Assembly: GCF_001488575.1 (NCBI RefSeq)
Contig: NZ_LN831302.1
Coordinates: forward strand, 1,178,001 to 1,242,000
Origin: Halobacterium hubeiense
Lineage (GTDB): Archaea > Halobacteriota > Halobacteria > Halobacteriales > Halobacteriaceae
Direction of reading: 5' to 3'
DNA length: 64,000 bases
Shown here: positions 26,362 to 34,952 of the stretch, piece by piece
Layout of the letters: each line of letters starts with the position of its first letter
How positions within the stretch are numbered: the stretch's first letter is position 1
The notes under the pieces: generated by a model
What the model saw: the letters and a program-made list of their open reading frames with translations, nothing else
Databases searched by the model: none
What the model was told of the DNA's origin: nothing
Program-made: the position numbers and the translations under genes

Positions 26362-26994
26362 ATGCATCGACGAACCGCGGTCGCCGTAGCGCTGGCCGCA
26401 CTTATCGCGACCAGCGGCTGTCTCGGCATCCTCGGCGGGGATGGCCTGTCGTTCTCCGCGTCACAGGCCACCGTCTCCGAGGACGCCCTCCAGGAGACGG
26501 GCTACGAGGAAGTCAGCGTGAACGAGTCCGAAATCACTCGCGAGTTCTCCGCGGGCGGCCAGTCCCGGAACGTCACCGTCACCAACTGGGTGGCGATGTA
26601 CGAGCGCACCGTGAGCGTGCCCGTTCTCGGCGAGCAGCGCGCCGCCGTCTTCGGCGCGTTCGCCAGCCCCGAAGTGAGCGTCGTCGGCCAGTCGTTCAAC
26701 CCCATCGACGACTACTCCGAGCGCGACCTCGCGCAGCTCGCCCAACAGCAGTACGACGGCCTCTCCGTCGGGCAGACCGCGAGCACCCGCGAGGCGACGG
26801 TGCTGAACAAGTCCACGACGGTCACGAAGTTCGAGGGGACCGCCGACATCAGCGGCCAGTCCATCGACGTCTACGTCCACGTCACGAAGGTCAAACACGA
26901 CGGTGATTACGTCGTCGCGGTCGCCATCTACCCGCAGGACCTCGACGGCGAACAGGAGCGCGTCGACGCGCTGCTCGACGGCCTCGACCACTAG
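26362..26994 (+). CDS. DUF6517-type haloarchaeal lipoprotein
   Basis: A 210-residue exported protein with the lipobox LIATSGCLG. The remainder is beta-rich, including VTNWVAMYERTVSVPVLGEQ and VGQSFNPIDDYSERDLAQL, matching a haloarchaeal lipoprotein family (DUF6517). It probably lies on the outer face of the membrane. Function unknown. A T-rich tract at 27010-27014 follows. Confidence 0.8.
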   Translation: MHRRTAVAVALAALIATSGCLGILGGDGLSFSASQATVSEDALQETGYEEVSVNESEITREFSAGGQSRNVTVTNWVAMYERTVSVPVLGEQRAAVFGAFASPEVSVVGQSFNPIDDYSERDLAQLAQQQYDGLSVGQTASTREATVLNKSTTVTKFEGTADISGQSIDVYVHVTKVKHDGDYVVAVAIYPQDLDGEQERVDALLDGLDH

Positions 26995-27114
26995 CTGCCA
27001 CTCTCCCTCGTTTTCCCGCTCGCGCGGTCGAAGTGTGACGTGCGTTCAGCTATGCCGCCAGTGTTCGCTGACAGATGTACCGAGTGGAATTTCTAAAGAA
27101 GATAATTGCCTATC

Positions 27115-27128
27115 CGTTTCTTTTTCTC
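27115..27128 (+). terminator. T-tract terminator
   Basis: Pyrimidine tract GTTTCTTTTTCTCT lies in the AT-rich intergenic region after the 26362 lipoprotein. Haloarchaeal transcripts commonly end at such T-rich tracts. No stem precedes it. Confidence 0.4.
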
Positions 27129-27215
27129 TCGTCTGCAGCGACGTACTAGCAATATAGTCTCCCTAAACCAGTATTATGGTCACTCTTACAAGTGATAGGG
27201 GTGTTACCGATACAC

Positions 27216-27362
27216 ATGGTTCGATCTGATTCGTACACGCCCCCCGCGACCAGCCGCTACGAGTGCACCGGCTGCCTGAGCCGCTTCGAGAGCGACTCGC
27301 ACCTCGTCGACTGCCCGGAGTGCGGCGAGCCGGTACGGAACGTCGCAGTCCCACGAGAGTGA
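27216..27362 (+). CDS. 48-residue zinc-ribbon (rubrerythrin-like) protein
   Basis: The peptide has two knuckles, YECTGCLSRF and VDCPECGEPV, and ends RNVAVPRE, a pattern I know from small haloarchaeal rubrerythrin-like zinc ribbons. It begins MVRSDSYTPPATS. It probably binds one zinc ion. The gene sits at the end of an unusually AT-rich stretch (27040-27215) with possible TATA elements at about 27169-27175. Confidence 0.85.
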   Translation: MVRSDSYTPPATSRYECTGCLSRFESDSHLVDCPECGEPVRNVAVPRE

Positions 27363-27411
27363 CTGCGAAGGCGCGCGGTTCTCTCCTGTATGGTTTTAAC
27401 TAGCAAGGACA

Positions 27412-27418
27412 TTTTTAT
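27412..27418 (+). promoter_or_regulatory. TATA box of the five-repeat membrane protein gene
   Basis: TTTTTAT is centred about 27 bases before the ATG at 27442, predicting a leaderless transcript. This spacing decides between that ATG and an in-frame upstream codon at 27430. Confidence 0.55.
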
Positions 27419-27441
27419 AGTTCGTCTGTGTGCTGTCGTAC

Positions 27442-28944
27442 ATGTCAGCCACAGACAGCGGTGACGGCGTAACGGGCTTCTACGAGCGACAGATCGGGCG
27501 AGCCCAGACCGCCGACGAGGTGTACGGCTACCTCGTGTTCGTCGCCGGGCTCGTGTTGGGCATCGTCGGCATCCTGTTGTTCCTGCCCAGCGAGTCCGCC
27601 GGCTCGCTACGGGAGTACAGCGTCGCGCTCGGCGCGGCCGGGTTCGCGCTGCTCATCGCCGGGCCCGTCATCCGACTCCCGCTCCGACGAGCCGCCACGA
27701 TAGCCGTCTACCTCGGCGTCCTGCTGTGCGCGGCCGCCATCGCGTGGTTCCTCGTCGTCTTCCCCAGTCAGTGGCAGGTCGCGACCGGCCACCAGGGCGT
27801 CATCTCGCTGTACGTCGTCGGCATCGCAATCGTCGGCGCCGGCGGCGTCCTCGTGCCGCTGCTCACGTCTACGCGCACGACCGAGGAAGCCGCGGCCGCA
27901 CGAGAACGAAGCGAGGAGAGCCAGCGCCGCGTCGAGGAAGTCGAAAGCGAACTCGAAGCCGCCGAGCGCGCCCGCGACGAACTCGAACGCGAAGTCGAGT
28001 CCATCCGCACCAGTCAGGCCCAGTTCGAGCTGTTCGAGGACAAGGCCGGGGAGTTCCGCTGGCGGCTCCGCCACCGCAACGGCAACGTCATCGCGGACAG
28101 CGGCGAGGGCTACACGGCCAAGCACAACGCCCAGAAGGGGATGCAGAGCGTGCGCCGGAACGCGCTCGGCGCGGCGTCGATTCACGCCGACGACCCCGCC
28201 GTCGAGGACGAGTCGGACCTCGATGACCTCCCGATGCTGCCCGACGAGGCCGAGCAGAGCCAAGCGACCTTCGAGGTCTTCGAGGACGAGGCCGGCGAGT
28301 ACCGCTGGCGGCTCGTCCACGACAACGGGAATATCCTCGCGGACAGCGGCGAGGGCTACACGCGCCGCCGCGACGCCGAGCGCGCCATCGACGGCGTCCG
28401 GAACAACGCCGGGCCCGCGGAGTACCTCACGTTCGACCCGACGTCGTTCGAAATCTACCGCGACGTCGCCGGCGAGTGGCGCTGGCGGCTCGTCCACAAG
28501 AACGGGAACATCCTCGCTGACGGCGGCGAAGGATACAGCCGTCGCCGCGACGCCCGCCGTGCCGTCGACCGCTTGCAGGACCGCGTCGGCGACGCCGACT
28601 TCGACGTCTACGAGGACGACGCCGGCGAGTACCGCTGGCGGCTCCGCGCGGAGAACGGCAACGTCGTCGCAGACAGCGGCGAGGGCTACACCCGCCGCGG
28701 CGAGGCCGAGGACGCCACCGAGCGCGTCAGCGAGTACGCGCCGGACGCTGACGCGCTCGACGTCGGTTTCGCGGCGTTCGAGGTGTACGAGGACGCGGGC
28801 GGTGAGTGGCGCTGGCGGCTCCGCCACCGCAACGGCAACATCATCGGTGACGGCGGCGAGGGCTACAGTTCGCGGACCAAGGCCCACGACGCCATCGAGA
28901 GCGTGAAGCGCGACGCGCCCGGCGCGGCCGTCGAAACCGAGTAA
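27442..28944 (+). CDS. Membrane protein with coiled coil and five HVO_2922-type domains
   Basis: A 500-residue protein. Four hydrophobic helices (about 30-145) are followed by a charged coiled coil (about 150-190). Then come five copies of a roughly 50-residue DUF1508/HVO_2922 domain, beginning near bases 28018, 28261, 28438, 28591 and 28768. Each copy has the core F-x-(V/I/L)-(F/Y)-x-D-x-(A/G)-G-E-(F/Y/W)-R-W-R-L followed by NGN(I/V)-x-x-(D)-(S/G)-GEGY. Usually one or two copies occur in small soluble proteins. Function is unknown; tandem display on a coiled-coil stalk suggests a multivalent binding scaffold. Confidence 0.85.
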   Translation: MSATDSGDGVTGFYERQIGRAQTADEVYGYLVFVAGLVLGIVGILLFLPSESAGSLREYSVALGAAGFALLIAGPVIRLPLRRAATIAVYLGVLLCAAAIAWFLVVFPSQWQVATGHQGVISLYVVGIAIVGAGGVLVPLLTSTRTTEEAAAARERSEESQRRVEEVESELEAAERARDELEREVESIRTSQAQFELFEDKAGEFRWRLRHRNGNVIADSGEGYTAKHNAQKGMQSVRRNALGAASIHADDPAVEDESDLDDLPMLPDEAEQSQATFEVFEDEAGEYRWRLVHDNGNILADSGEGYTRRRDAERAIDGVRNNAGPAEYLTFDPTSFEIYRDVAGEWRWRLVHKNGNILADGGEGYSRRRDARRAVDRLQDRVGDADFDVYEDDAGEYRWRLRAENGNVVADSGEGYTRRGEAEDATERVSEYAPDADALDVGFAAFEVYEDAGGEWRWRLRHRNGNIIGDGGEGYSSRTKAHDAIESVKRDAPGAAVETE

Positions 28945-29022
28945 CGTCCCGCTCTCCCCTCTGTCCGTTTTGCGAACGTGTTCGGCCCAGTTCTCAAGGA
29001 GTCGCCAGCGCGAGCTACACGC

Positions 29023-29349
29023 GTGTCCAACGAACCTACGGCCGACGACGTCGAAGTCACAGACGTCGACGCGCTCGCGGAGACGCCCCACGCCGAGGTC
29101 TTCGAGACGCGCGACCCGCGGACGGTCCGGCTCGGCCTCGACGCCGGCGAGTCGGTCCCCGCCCACCAGCACCCCGACTCGATGGTCGTCATCTACGTGC
29201 TGTCGGGCGCGCTCGAACTCGGACTCGGCGACGAGACCTACGACCTCGACGCCGGGGACGCCGTGCGTTTCGACGGCGCGCAGGACGTCTCGCCGCGCGC
29301 CGTCGAGGACGCCGAGGCGCTCGTCGTGTTCGCGCCGAAGCTACGGTAG
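29023..29349 (+). CDS. Cupin-domain protein
   Basis: A 108-residue protein, one conserved beta-barrel domain. PAHQHPDSMVVIYVLSGALELGL carries the first cupin motif, with two histidines and a downstream glutamate that would bind metal; the second motif is degenerate (VRFDGAQDVSPRAV). The GTG at 29023 gives the usual acidic N terminus. An in-frame GTG at 28978 would add an uncharacteristic 15 residues. Substrate unknown. Confidence 0.8.
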   Translation: MSNEPTADDVEVTDVDALAETPHAEVFETRDPRTVRLGLDAGESVPAHQHPDSMVVIYVLSGALELGLGDETYDLDAGDAVRFDGAQDVSPRAVEDAEALVVFAPKLR

Positions 29350-30566
29350 CGCCAGCGGCACGAGCAGCACCGCCATCAGGTGGACGCGGCGCGCGCCGAA
29401 GTACGGCGGAATCAGGCCGATTAGCGTCGCCGCCCCGAGGAGCGCGACCCCGAGCCAGCCGGCGAACACCCACGCGAGCACGACCAGCAGCGCGCAGACG
29501 CCCGCGATGAGCCGGCGGTGGTTCAGCCGGCGGACCACTCGGAAGTAGCGGTCGCCGAGCACGGGGACGAGCACCGCACCCACGCAGGCCGCGAGCGCGA
29601 CGCTCGCGAGCAACAGCGGGAGCGGCTTCGGGAGCGCCGCGCGCTCGAACGTGACGAGCACGCCGGTGTGGGCGTCGCCGAGAGCGAACAGCGCGTACAG
29701 CGCGAAGACCGTATTTGCGGTGTTAACGCCGGAGAGCGCGGCGACGAACGCGCGGTCGCCGTCCGCGCGCGTCGCCTCGACGGCGAAGACGGCCGCGATG
29801 GCGCCGGACATCCCCGGAACGTACGCGACCGCCGCGCCCGCGAGACTCCCGGCGAAGCCCGGTCCAGCGACGTCGCGCGGGCGGTCGGCGACCGCCGCGT
29901 CGTCCTGCTCGGGAACGCCGACGCCGCGGTAGGCTTCGAGGAGCACGGGCGCGCCGAACAGGCCGGCGAACAGCGGCGCGAGCACGTCGCCGACGGGCAT
30001 CACGCCGTCGGGCCGCATCGGGAGCGCGACGGACTCCCAGACCGCCGCTCGCAGCGACCGACAGACAGCCGCCGATGCGGGCGCGTCGCGTCGGCTCGCG
30101 GACGAGGAGGAGAGCGACGAGGGCGACGACCACGAGCGGGAGGTGCTCGTAGACGAGCAGCGCGACGACGGTCGCGGCCGCCGTCACCGGAATCCCGAGG
30201 ACGAACGCGACGGCGACGGCGACGCCGCTGCCGAGCGCGGAGATGCGGAGTGCCTCCCGGCCGCGGCCGCCCATCACGAGCCGGTGGCCCGGGAGCGCGC
30301 TCACCGCCATCGCGGGGTCGGGGACGCCGAGCGCCAGCGTCGGCACGATGTCCAGAAACGAATGTGTCACCCCGGCGGCGAGCATGGCGGCGCCGACGAG
30401 CTGCGGCGGCCCCGGAATCGAGGACGCGACGGCCGCCAGCAGCAGGGACAGCGAGTTGACGTGCAAGCCCGGGACGAGCCCCGAGCAGGACGCCCGCGCT
30501 GATTGCGGCCAGCGCCGCCGCTGACGCGCTCGGGGCGACGAGTATCCACACGCCGGCGACGTCCAT
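29341..30566 (-). pseudogene. TctA-like permease, broken by two frame changes
   Basis: Three consecutive reading frames together give one membrane protein of about 408 residues of the tripartite tricarboxylate/DUF112 permease type. It opens MDVAGVWILVAPSAS, continues SGLVPGLHVNSLSLLLAAV and PALGVPDPAMA-like GVPDPAMAVSALPGHRLVM, and ends with PLFAGLFGAPVLLEAYRGV and AYVPGMSGAIAAVFAVE. The first break is at about 30475-30490, the second at about 30025-30040 (GTCCGTC). The second looks like one extra base. The first may be a larger deletion, since the usual glycine-rich loop before SGLVPG is short. The 3' end overlaps the cupin gene. Confidence 0.75.
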
Positions 30567-30650
30567 CGCACCGAGTTGGTCCCGCTCCGGTACTTCAAGC
30601 TACGGACGCGTTACGTGCGCGACGAGCCGTTGGCTGTCCGCGTTACGCGC

Positions 30651-30662
30651 GAAAGAAAACGG
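30651..30662 (-). terminator. T-tract after the ribosomal stalk operon
   Basis: On the minus strand the sequence CCGTTTTCTTTC lies 18-29 bases after the rpl12 stop codon. This is the expected form of a haloarchaeal terminator for the L1-L10-L12 transcript. Confidence 0.5.
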
Positions 30663-30679
30663 GTGGTCGTGGAACCGGT

Positions 30680-31018
30680 TTAGCCGAAGAGGTCGCCGAG
30701 GCCTTCGCCGCTGGCCTCCTCGTCCTCGTCGTCGCCGGCTTCCTCGGCTTCTTCCTCGGCCTCGGCTTCTTCCTCGGCCTCGTCCTCGGACTCCTCGGAC
30801 TCGTCACCGCCTGCGGCGCCCGCGGCGGGCGCAGCGGGAGCGGCAGCCGCCTCGGCGACGGCTTCCTCGATGTCGACGTCTTCGAGGGCCGCGACGAGCG
30901 CCTTGACGCGGGATTCCTCGACGTCGACGCCGGCGGCCTCGAGGACGCCGGTGATGTTGTCTTCGTTGATCTCTTCGCCAGATTCGTTCAGGATGAGTGC
31001 TGCGTAAACGTACTCCAT
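30680..31018 (-). CDS. rpl12: Ribosomal protein P1/L12 (archaeal)
   Basis: A 112-residue stalk protein. The N-terminal dimerisation domain [20 protein letters not shown] and [20 protein letters not shown] are canonical. An Ala/Gly then Glu/Asp hinge leads to the conserved tip GLGDLFG, which contacts elongation factors. It is the last gene of the L1-L10-L12 operon, two bases after L10. Confidence 0.97.
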   Translation of the reverse strand: MEYVYAALILNESGEEINEDNITGVLEAAGVDVEESRVKALVAALEDVDIEEAVAEAAAAPAAPAAGAAGGDESEESEDEAEEEAEAEEEAEEAGDDEDEEASGEGLGDLFG

Positions 31019-31020
31019 TG

Positions 31021-32064
31021 TTAGCCAAACATCTCCCCGAGGCCTTCGGCGCCGTCGCCTCCGTCTTCGTCGTCGTCGGAGTCGTCGGCGTCTGCCTCGG
31101 ATTCAGGTTCTTGGTCGTCGCTCTGTTCGTCCTCGCTCTCCGCTTCCGGCTCCGCCTCGGCGGCGGGGGCCTCGACGTCCTGGAGCTCCTCGGGGAGCGC
31201 CTCCTCGTCGTCGATCTGCGCGGCGAGCGCGCGAACCTGCGCGTCCGCCTTGCTGACGAGGTCGTCCGCGAGGTCCGGGCTCTCGATGGACGCCTGCAGG
31301 CCGAGGCTCTTGGCCTCGCCCTGGGCCTTCCGGATGAGCGTCGGCGCGGTCTGCGCCGTCGGGTACTCCGCGTTCACGGAGAGGTTCCGTGCGGACGCGG
31401 CCGCGGACTGGATGTCCGCGCGGTACTCCTCGACGTCGATTTCGAGTTCGTCCGGCGTGAACAGGACGCCCTCGGAGTAGACGCCGCGGAGGTCCAGGCC
31501 GACTTCCTTCGGCTCGATGCCGAGCTCGGTCAGGACGTTCGCGACGTCCGTGGAGACCGTCTCGCCTTCCTCGACGACGACGGAGTCCTCCATGACCTGG
31601 ATGGAGCCTTCCTGGATGCGCGCGTTCGCGCCAATCTGCTGGAGCTCACCGACGAACGGACCCGGGTCGATGCCGGTGTCGCCCTCGGGAACGACGATGT
31701 CGTTGGGCGCGACCTCGCCGGCGTTGATGGGCGCGGGCGTCTTCGACTCCTCGAGCTGCTGGAACAGCCCGAACGGGTTGTCGTTGGTGGCGACGAGACC
31801 GACCTCACCCGAGATGTACTCGGTGAGGTCTTCGAGGCCGTCGTCGACCTCTTCGAGCGCGCGAACGAGGAGCGTGTTCCGGCTCATGCGGAGCGCGGCG
31901 CTGCCGTGCAGGCCGCGGCGCATGTCCTGGAGCTGCTTGCTCGGGATACCGGTGACACTCACGACGCCGACGCTGTCGTAGGTCTCGAGCAGGTCGACGA
32001 GTTCGCCGACTTCCTCGCGCTTCCACTCGGGAATGGTGTCGGTCGTGCGTTCTTCTGCGGACAT
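31021..32064 (-). CDS. rpl10: Ribosomal protein uL10 (P0)
   Basis: A 347-residue stalk base protein. The rRNA-binding N domain has [20 protein letters not shown] and [21 protein letters not shown]. Two helical spine segments bind L12 dimers, and the acidic tail ends [10 protein letters not shown], the same type of tip as L12. It lies immediately after L1 with no gap and two bases before L12. Confidence 0.97.
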   Translation of the reverse strand: MSAEERTTDTIPEWKREEVGELVDLLETYDSVGVVSVTGIPSKQLQDMRRGLHGSAALRMSRNTLLVRALEEVDDGLEDLTEYISGEVGLVATNDNPFGLFQQLEESKTPAPINAGEVAPNDIVVPEGDTGIDPGPFVGELQQIGANARIQEGSIQVMEDSVVVEEGETVSTDVANVLTELGIEPKEVGLDLRGVYSEGVLFTPDELEIDVEEYRADIQSAAASARNLSVNAEYPTAQTAPTLIRKAQGEAKSLGLQASIESPDLADDLVSKADAQVRALAAQIDDEEALPEELQDVEAPAAEAEPEAESEDEQSDDQEPESEADADDSDDDEDGGDGAEGLGEMFG

Positions 32065-32703
32065 CTAAGCCACCTCCACGGCGGGCCCCATCGTCGTCTT
32101 CACGTAGACTGCGTCGATGTTGAGCGGGCCCTTTTCGAGGTCCGCGTGCAGGCGGCGCAGGATGACGTCGATGTTGTCCGCGATGTCTTCGGCGGACATG
32201 TCCTCCGCGCCGACGCGCGTGTGGAACGTGCGACGGTCGCGGCTGCGAAGCTGCACGGTGTTTTTCATTCGGTTGACTGTCTCGACGACGTCGTCGTCGG
32301 GCTGGAGCGGCGTCGGCATCTTGCCGCGCGGACCGAGGACTTGACCGAGCGCACCCGCGATGTCCTGCATCATGGATGCTTCGGCCACGAAGAAGTCCGT
32401 CGCGTCAGCGAGGTCCTTCGCGGCGTCGTTGTCGTCGGCGAGGTCGGCGACTTCGTCGCCACCGTAGACCTCGTCCGCGACTTCCTCGGCTCGAACTGCG
32501 GTTTCGCCCTCTGCGAAAACCACAATCTGTGTCTCCTGTCCGGTGCCCGACGGCAGCACGACGCCCTCGTCGACACGATTCGACGGGTCGTTGAGGTCGA
32601 GGTCGCGCAGGTTGATCGCGAGGTCCACCGTCTCACGGAAATTCCGCTCTGGGGCCTCCTCGAGTGCGCGAGCTACGGCCTCTTCAATATCGTTGTCTGC
32701 CAT
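32065..32703 (-). CDS. rpl1: Ribosomal protein uL1
   Basis: A 212-residue protein of the L1 stalk, with the RNA-binding signature region [21 protein letters not shown] strong Shine-Dalgarno, GGAGGTG at 32708-32714, precedes the ATG. This is unlike the leaderless genes nearby and fits a leadered mRNA under translational control. First gene of the stalk operon. Confidence 0.97.
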   Translation of the reverse strand: MADNDIEEAVARALEEAPERNFRETVDLAINLRDLDLNDPSNRVDEGVVLPSGTGQETQIVVFAEGETAVRAEEVADEVYGGDEVADLADDNDAAKDLADATDFFVAEASMMQDIAGALGQVLGPRGKMPTPLQPDDDVVETVNRMKNTVQLRSRDRRTFHTRVGAEDMSAEDIADNIDVILRRLHADLEKGPLNIDAVYVKTTMGPAVEVA

Positions 32704-32810
32704 CTTTCACCTCCGTAGTGCGTTGACCCTGTGAAGGTCGGATCTCCTACGGGTCAGTGAAACAGGCGAAGCCTGTCTCGCTTCGAGAGAGGGGCAACGC
32801 GTCCTTAAAA
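32704..32810 (-). promoter_or_regulatory. Leader and promoter of the L1-L10-L12 operon
   Basis: TTTTAA at 32805-32810 is the TATA box, giving a leader of roughly 75 bases. Within it, ACAGGC-GAA-GCCTGT (32762-32776) makes a perfect hairpin. CCGTAG (32713-32718) pairs with CTACGG (32747-32752), and that stem overlaps the Shine-Dalgarno at 32708-32714. Archaeal L1 is known to repress its own mRNA by binding a mimic of its rRNA site, so this leader is a good candidate. Confidence 0.6.
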
Positions 32811-32906
32811 CCGTCGAACCGCGCCTCACGCGAGAAACGGCAAGCGACGCCCTCACGGCTACAGCGTCGGAAAATACGGCCGTACGAGAGAGTGGGAAAG
32901 CGCCGA

Positions 32907-33000
32907 GTTACGCCGCGGCTTCTTCTTCGCCGAGGACGCCGCAAATCAGAGATTTGCGTACTCTTGGCGCTGCTTACGCTGCCGCTTCCTCAGCGCCAAG
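32907..33000. repeat. Displaced duplicate of the uL11 C-terminal codons, with two hairpins
   Basis: On the minus strand the uL11 end (VLGAEEAAA, stop at 32974-32976) is repeated about 65 bases downstream as VLGEEEAAA with stop at 32908-32910. Of ten aligned codons only one changes the residue, and most others differ at the third base. Between them lie CTTGGCGCTG (32963-32972) matched by CAGCGCCAAG (32991-33000), and GCAAATC-AGA-GATTTGC (32941-32957). The layout looks like a small insertion that supplied a new gene end and pushed the old one aside. Confidence 0.6.
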
Positions 33001-33465
33001 AACCTCGTCATACTCGCCGGAGGCGACGCGCTCGTTGAACGTCCGCGCGTCCTCGCCCTCGATGGTGACACCCATGGAGGCGCAGGTGCCCGCGACTTCC
33101 TTCGCGGCGTTGCGGGTGTCGTACGCCAGCAGGTCGGGCTTCTTCTGCTCGGCGATGGTCTTCAGCTGCTCGATGGAGAGGTCCGCGACGAACTCCTCGT
33201 TGGGCTCGCCGGAGCCGGTCTCGAAGCCGGCCTCGTCCTTGATGAGGGCGGCCGTCGGCGGGACGCCGACCTCGATGCTGAACGACCCATCTTCCTCGTA
33301 CTCGATGGTGACCGGAACCTCCGTACCGTCGAAGGCAGCGGTCTGGTCGTTGATTTCCTGTACGACAGCCTGCACGTCGACGGGCGTCGGTCCGAGCTCG
33401 GGACCGAGCGGCGGGCCGGGGTCGGCCTGGCCGCCTGCCACGAGCACTTCGATCGTCTCAGCCAT
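32974..33465 (-). CDS. rpl11: Ribosomal protein uL11
   Basis: A 163-residue protein of the GTPase-associated centre. It opens MAETIEVLVAGGQADPGPPL with the conserved GPELGPTPVDVQ, and the C domain has DLLAYDTRNAAKEVAGTCASMGV, which binds 23S rRNA. The last nine codons occur again downstream in recoded form (see 32907-33000), so the annotated C terminus may be a replacement. It is separate from the L1-L10-L12 transcript. Confidence 0.97.
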   Translation of the reverse strand: MAETIEVLVAGGQADPGPPLGPELGPTPVDVQAVVQEINDQTAAFDGTEVPVTIEYEEDGSFSIEVGVPPTAALIKDEAGFETGSGEPNEEFVADLSIEQLKTIAEQKKPDLLAYDTRNAAKEVAGTCASMGVTIEGEDARTFNERVASGEYDEVLGAEEAAA

Positions 33466-33536
33466 ACCCGAACGAACCGTCGCCGCGGCTTTAACCCTTT
33501 CTTTCTTCGGAGCACCGGCGGCGTCGCCGCGAGCGG

Positions 33537-33737
33537 CTACGGGACGCTCACGCCCTGCCGAGCGAGGTACTCGCTGACGTGCTTGATGACGACGGGGCTG
33601 CCGATGATGCGGACCGTCTCGTCCTGTTCGAGAAAACTCACCGTGAACTCCTCGTCGATGTCCTCGCGGTACCCCTCCAGCGTTGAGGCGGGAAGCACGA
33701 TCTGCGTGCTGTCGCGCAGGTTGGAGGGGTCCGGCAT
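33537..33737 (-). CDS. VNG_1110C-like small protein
   Basis: A 66-residue protein, MPDPSNLRDSTQIVLPAST then TVSFLEQDETVRIIGSPVVIKHVSEYLARQGVSVP. The beta-rich middle and final helix fit a single small domain. The same gene sits between rpl11 and the DRG GTPase in Halobacterium, where it is unassigned (VNG_1110C). The shorter start is chosen because the upstream residues are Arg/Ser rich and overlap the divergent gene's promoter. Confidence 0.75.
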   Translation of the reverse strand: MPDPSNLRDSTQIVLPASTLEGYREDIDEEFTVSFLEQDETVRIIGSPVVIKHVSEYLARQGVSVP

Positions 33738-33838
33738 CACCCGCCACTCTCTTGAGACGGAGTATGAACGTGTCGAAAACAATCCCCCTCGGACGGGAGG
33801 GAAAGCGCTTTTCGGCGGCAGCAGCCTACTCCAGGGTA

Positions 33839-34951
33839 ATGGGTCTGGAGGAGGAAATCGAACAGCTCGAAGAAGAAATCTCGGAGACGCCCTACAACAA
33901 GTCCACCGAGGCCCACATCGGCCGTCTGAAGGCGAAGCTCGCCGAGAAGAAAGAGAAACTGGAGAAACAGCAGTCCGGCGGCAGCGGCGGTGGCGGCTAC
34001 GCCGTCGAACAGCACGGCGACGCCACGGTCGCGCTCGTGGGCTTCCCCTCGGTCGGCAAGTCCTCGCTCATCAACGCGATGACGAACGCCGACAGCGAGG
34101 TCGGCTCCTACGAGTTCACGACGCTGGACGTCAACCCCGGGATGCTGGAGTACCGCGGCGCGAACATCCAACTGCTGGACGTGCCGGGGCTCATCGAGGG
34201 CGCCGCGGGCGGCCGCGGCGGCGGCAAGGAGATTCTGTCGGTGATTCGCGCGGCGGACCTCGTCATCTTCATGCTGTCCGCGTTCGAAATCGAGCAGTAC
34301 GAGCGCCTCTACGAGGAACTCTACAACGTCAACATCCGCGTCGACGAGGAGCCGCCCTCCATCACCGTCCGCCGGAAGGGCAAGGACGGCATCGACGTCA
34401 ACACCTCCGGCGACCTCGAACTCGACGAGGGGACGGTCAAGGACGTGCTCCGCGCGCACGGGTTCGTGAACGCGGACGTCACCATCCGCGGCAACCCCGA
34501 CATCGACGAACTCGTGGACGGCGTGATGGACAACCGCGTCTACATGCCGTCGCTGGTCGCGGTGAACAAGGTCGACCTCATCGAGCCCTCCTACGCGGAG
34601 ACGATGAAGTCCAAGCTCCGCGAGCACGACATCGACCCCGAGGAAGCCGTCTTCATCTCAGCGGAGGAGGAGAAGGGCCTGGACGCCCTCAAGGAGAAGA
34701 TGTGGGAGGAACTGGGCCTCATCCGCGTCTACATGGACAAGCCGGGTCGCGGCGTCGACTACGAGGAGCCGCTGGTCATCCGACGCGGCGACACCGTCGA
34801 CGACGCCCTCCAGAAGCTCGGCGGCACGCTCGACGAGCGCTTCCGGTTCGCGCGCGTGTCCGGGCCGTCCGCACAGCACGACGACCAGCAGGTCGGCCGC
34901 GACCACGTGCTCGAAGACGAGGACGTCATGCGCGTGGTCGCGCGGCGGTAG
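33839..34951 (+). CDS. drg: DRG-family GTPase
   Basis: A 370-residue developmentally-regulated GTPase homologue. An N-terminal coiled coil (residues 2-45) precedes G1 GFPSVGKSSL, switch sequences FTTLDVNPG and G3 LLDVPGLIEGAAGGRGGGKE, then G4 NKVD. A C-terminal TGS domain (about 290-370) includes IRRGDTVDDALQKLGG. DRG proteins associate with translating ribosomes; the neighbouring uL11 fits that role. Confidence 0.95.
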   Translation: MGLEEEIEQLEEEISETPYNKSTEAHIGRLKAKLAEKKEKLEKQQSGGSGGGGYAVEQHGDATVALVGFPSVGKSSLINAMTNADSEVGSYEFTTLDVNPGMLEYRGANIQLLDVPGLIEGAAGGRGGGKEILSVIRAADLVIFMLSAFEIEQYERLYEELYNVNIRVDEEPPSITVRRKGKDGIDVNTSGDLELDEGTVKDVLRAHGFVNADVTIRGNPDIDELVDGVMDNRVYMPSLVAVNKVDLIEPSYAETMKSKLREHDIDPEEAVFISAEEEKGLDALKEKMWEELGLIRVYMDKPGRGVDYEEPLVIRRGDTVDDALQKLGGTLDERFRFARVSGPSAQHDDQQVGRDHVLEDEDVMRVVARR

Positions 34952-34952
34952 C

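Noticed and set aside
28018-28944. Recent duplication artefact in the five-repeat protein
   Set aside because: The repeats differ at many positions at DNA level, so they are old and not an assembly collapse or expansion.
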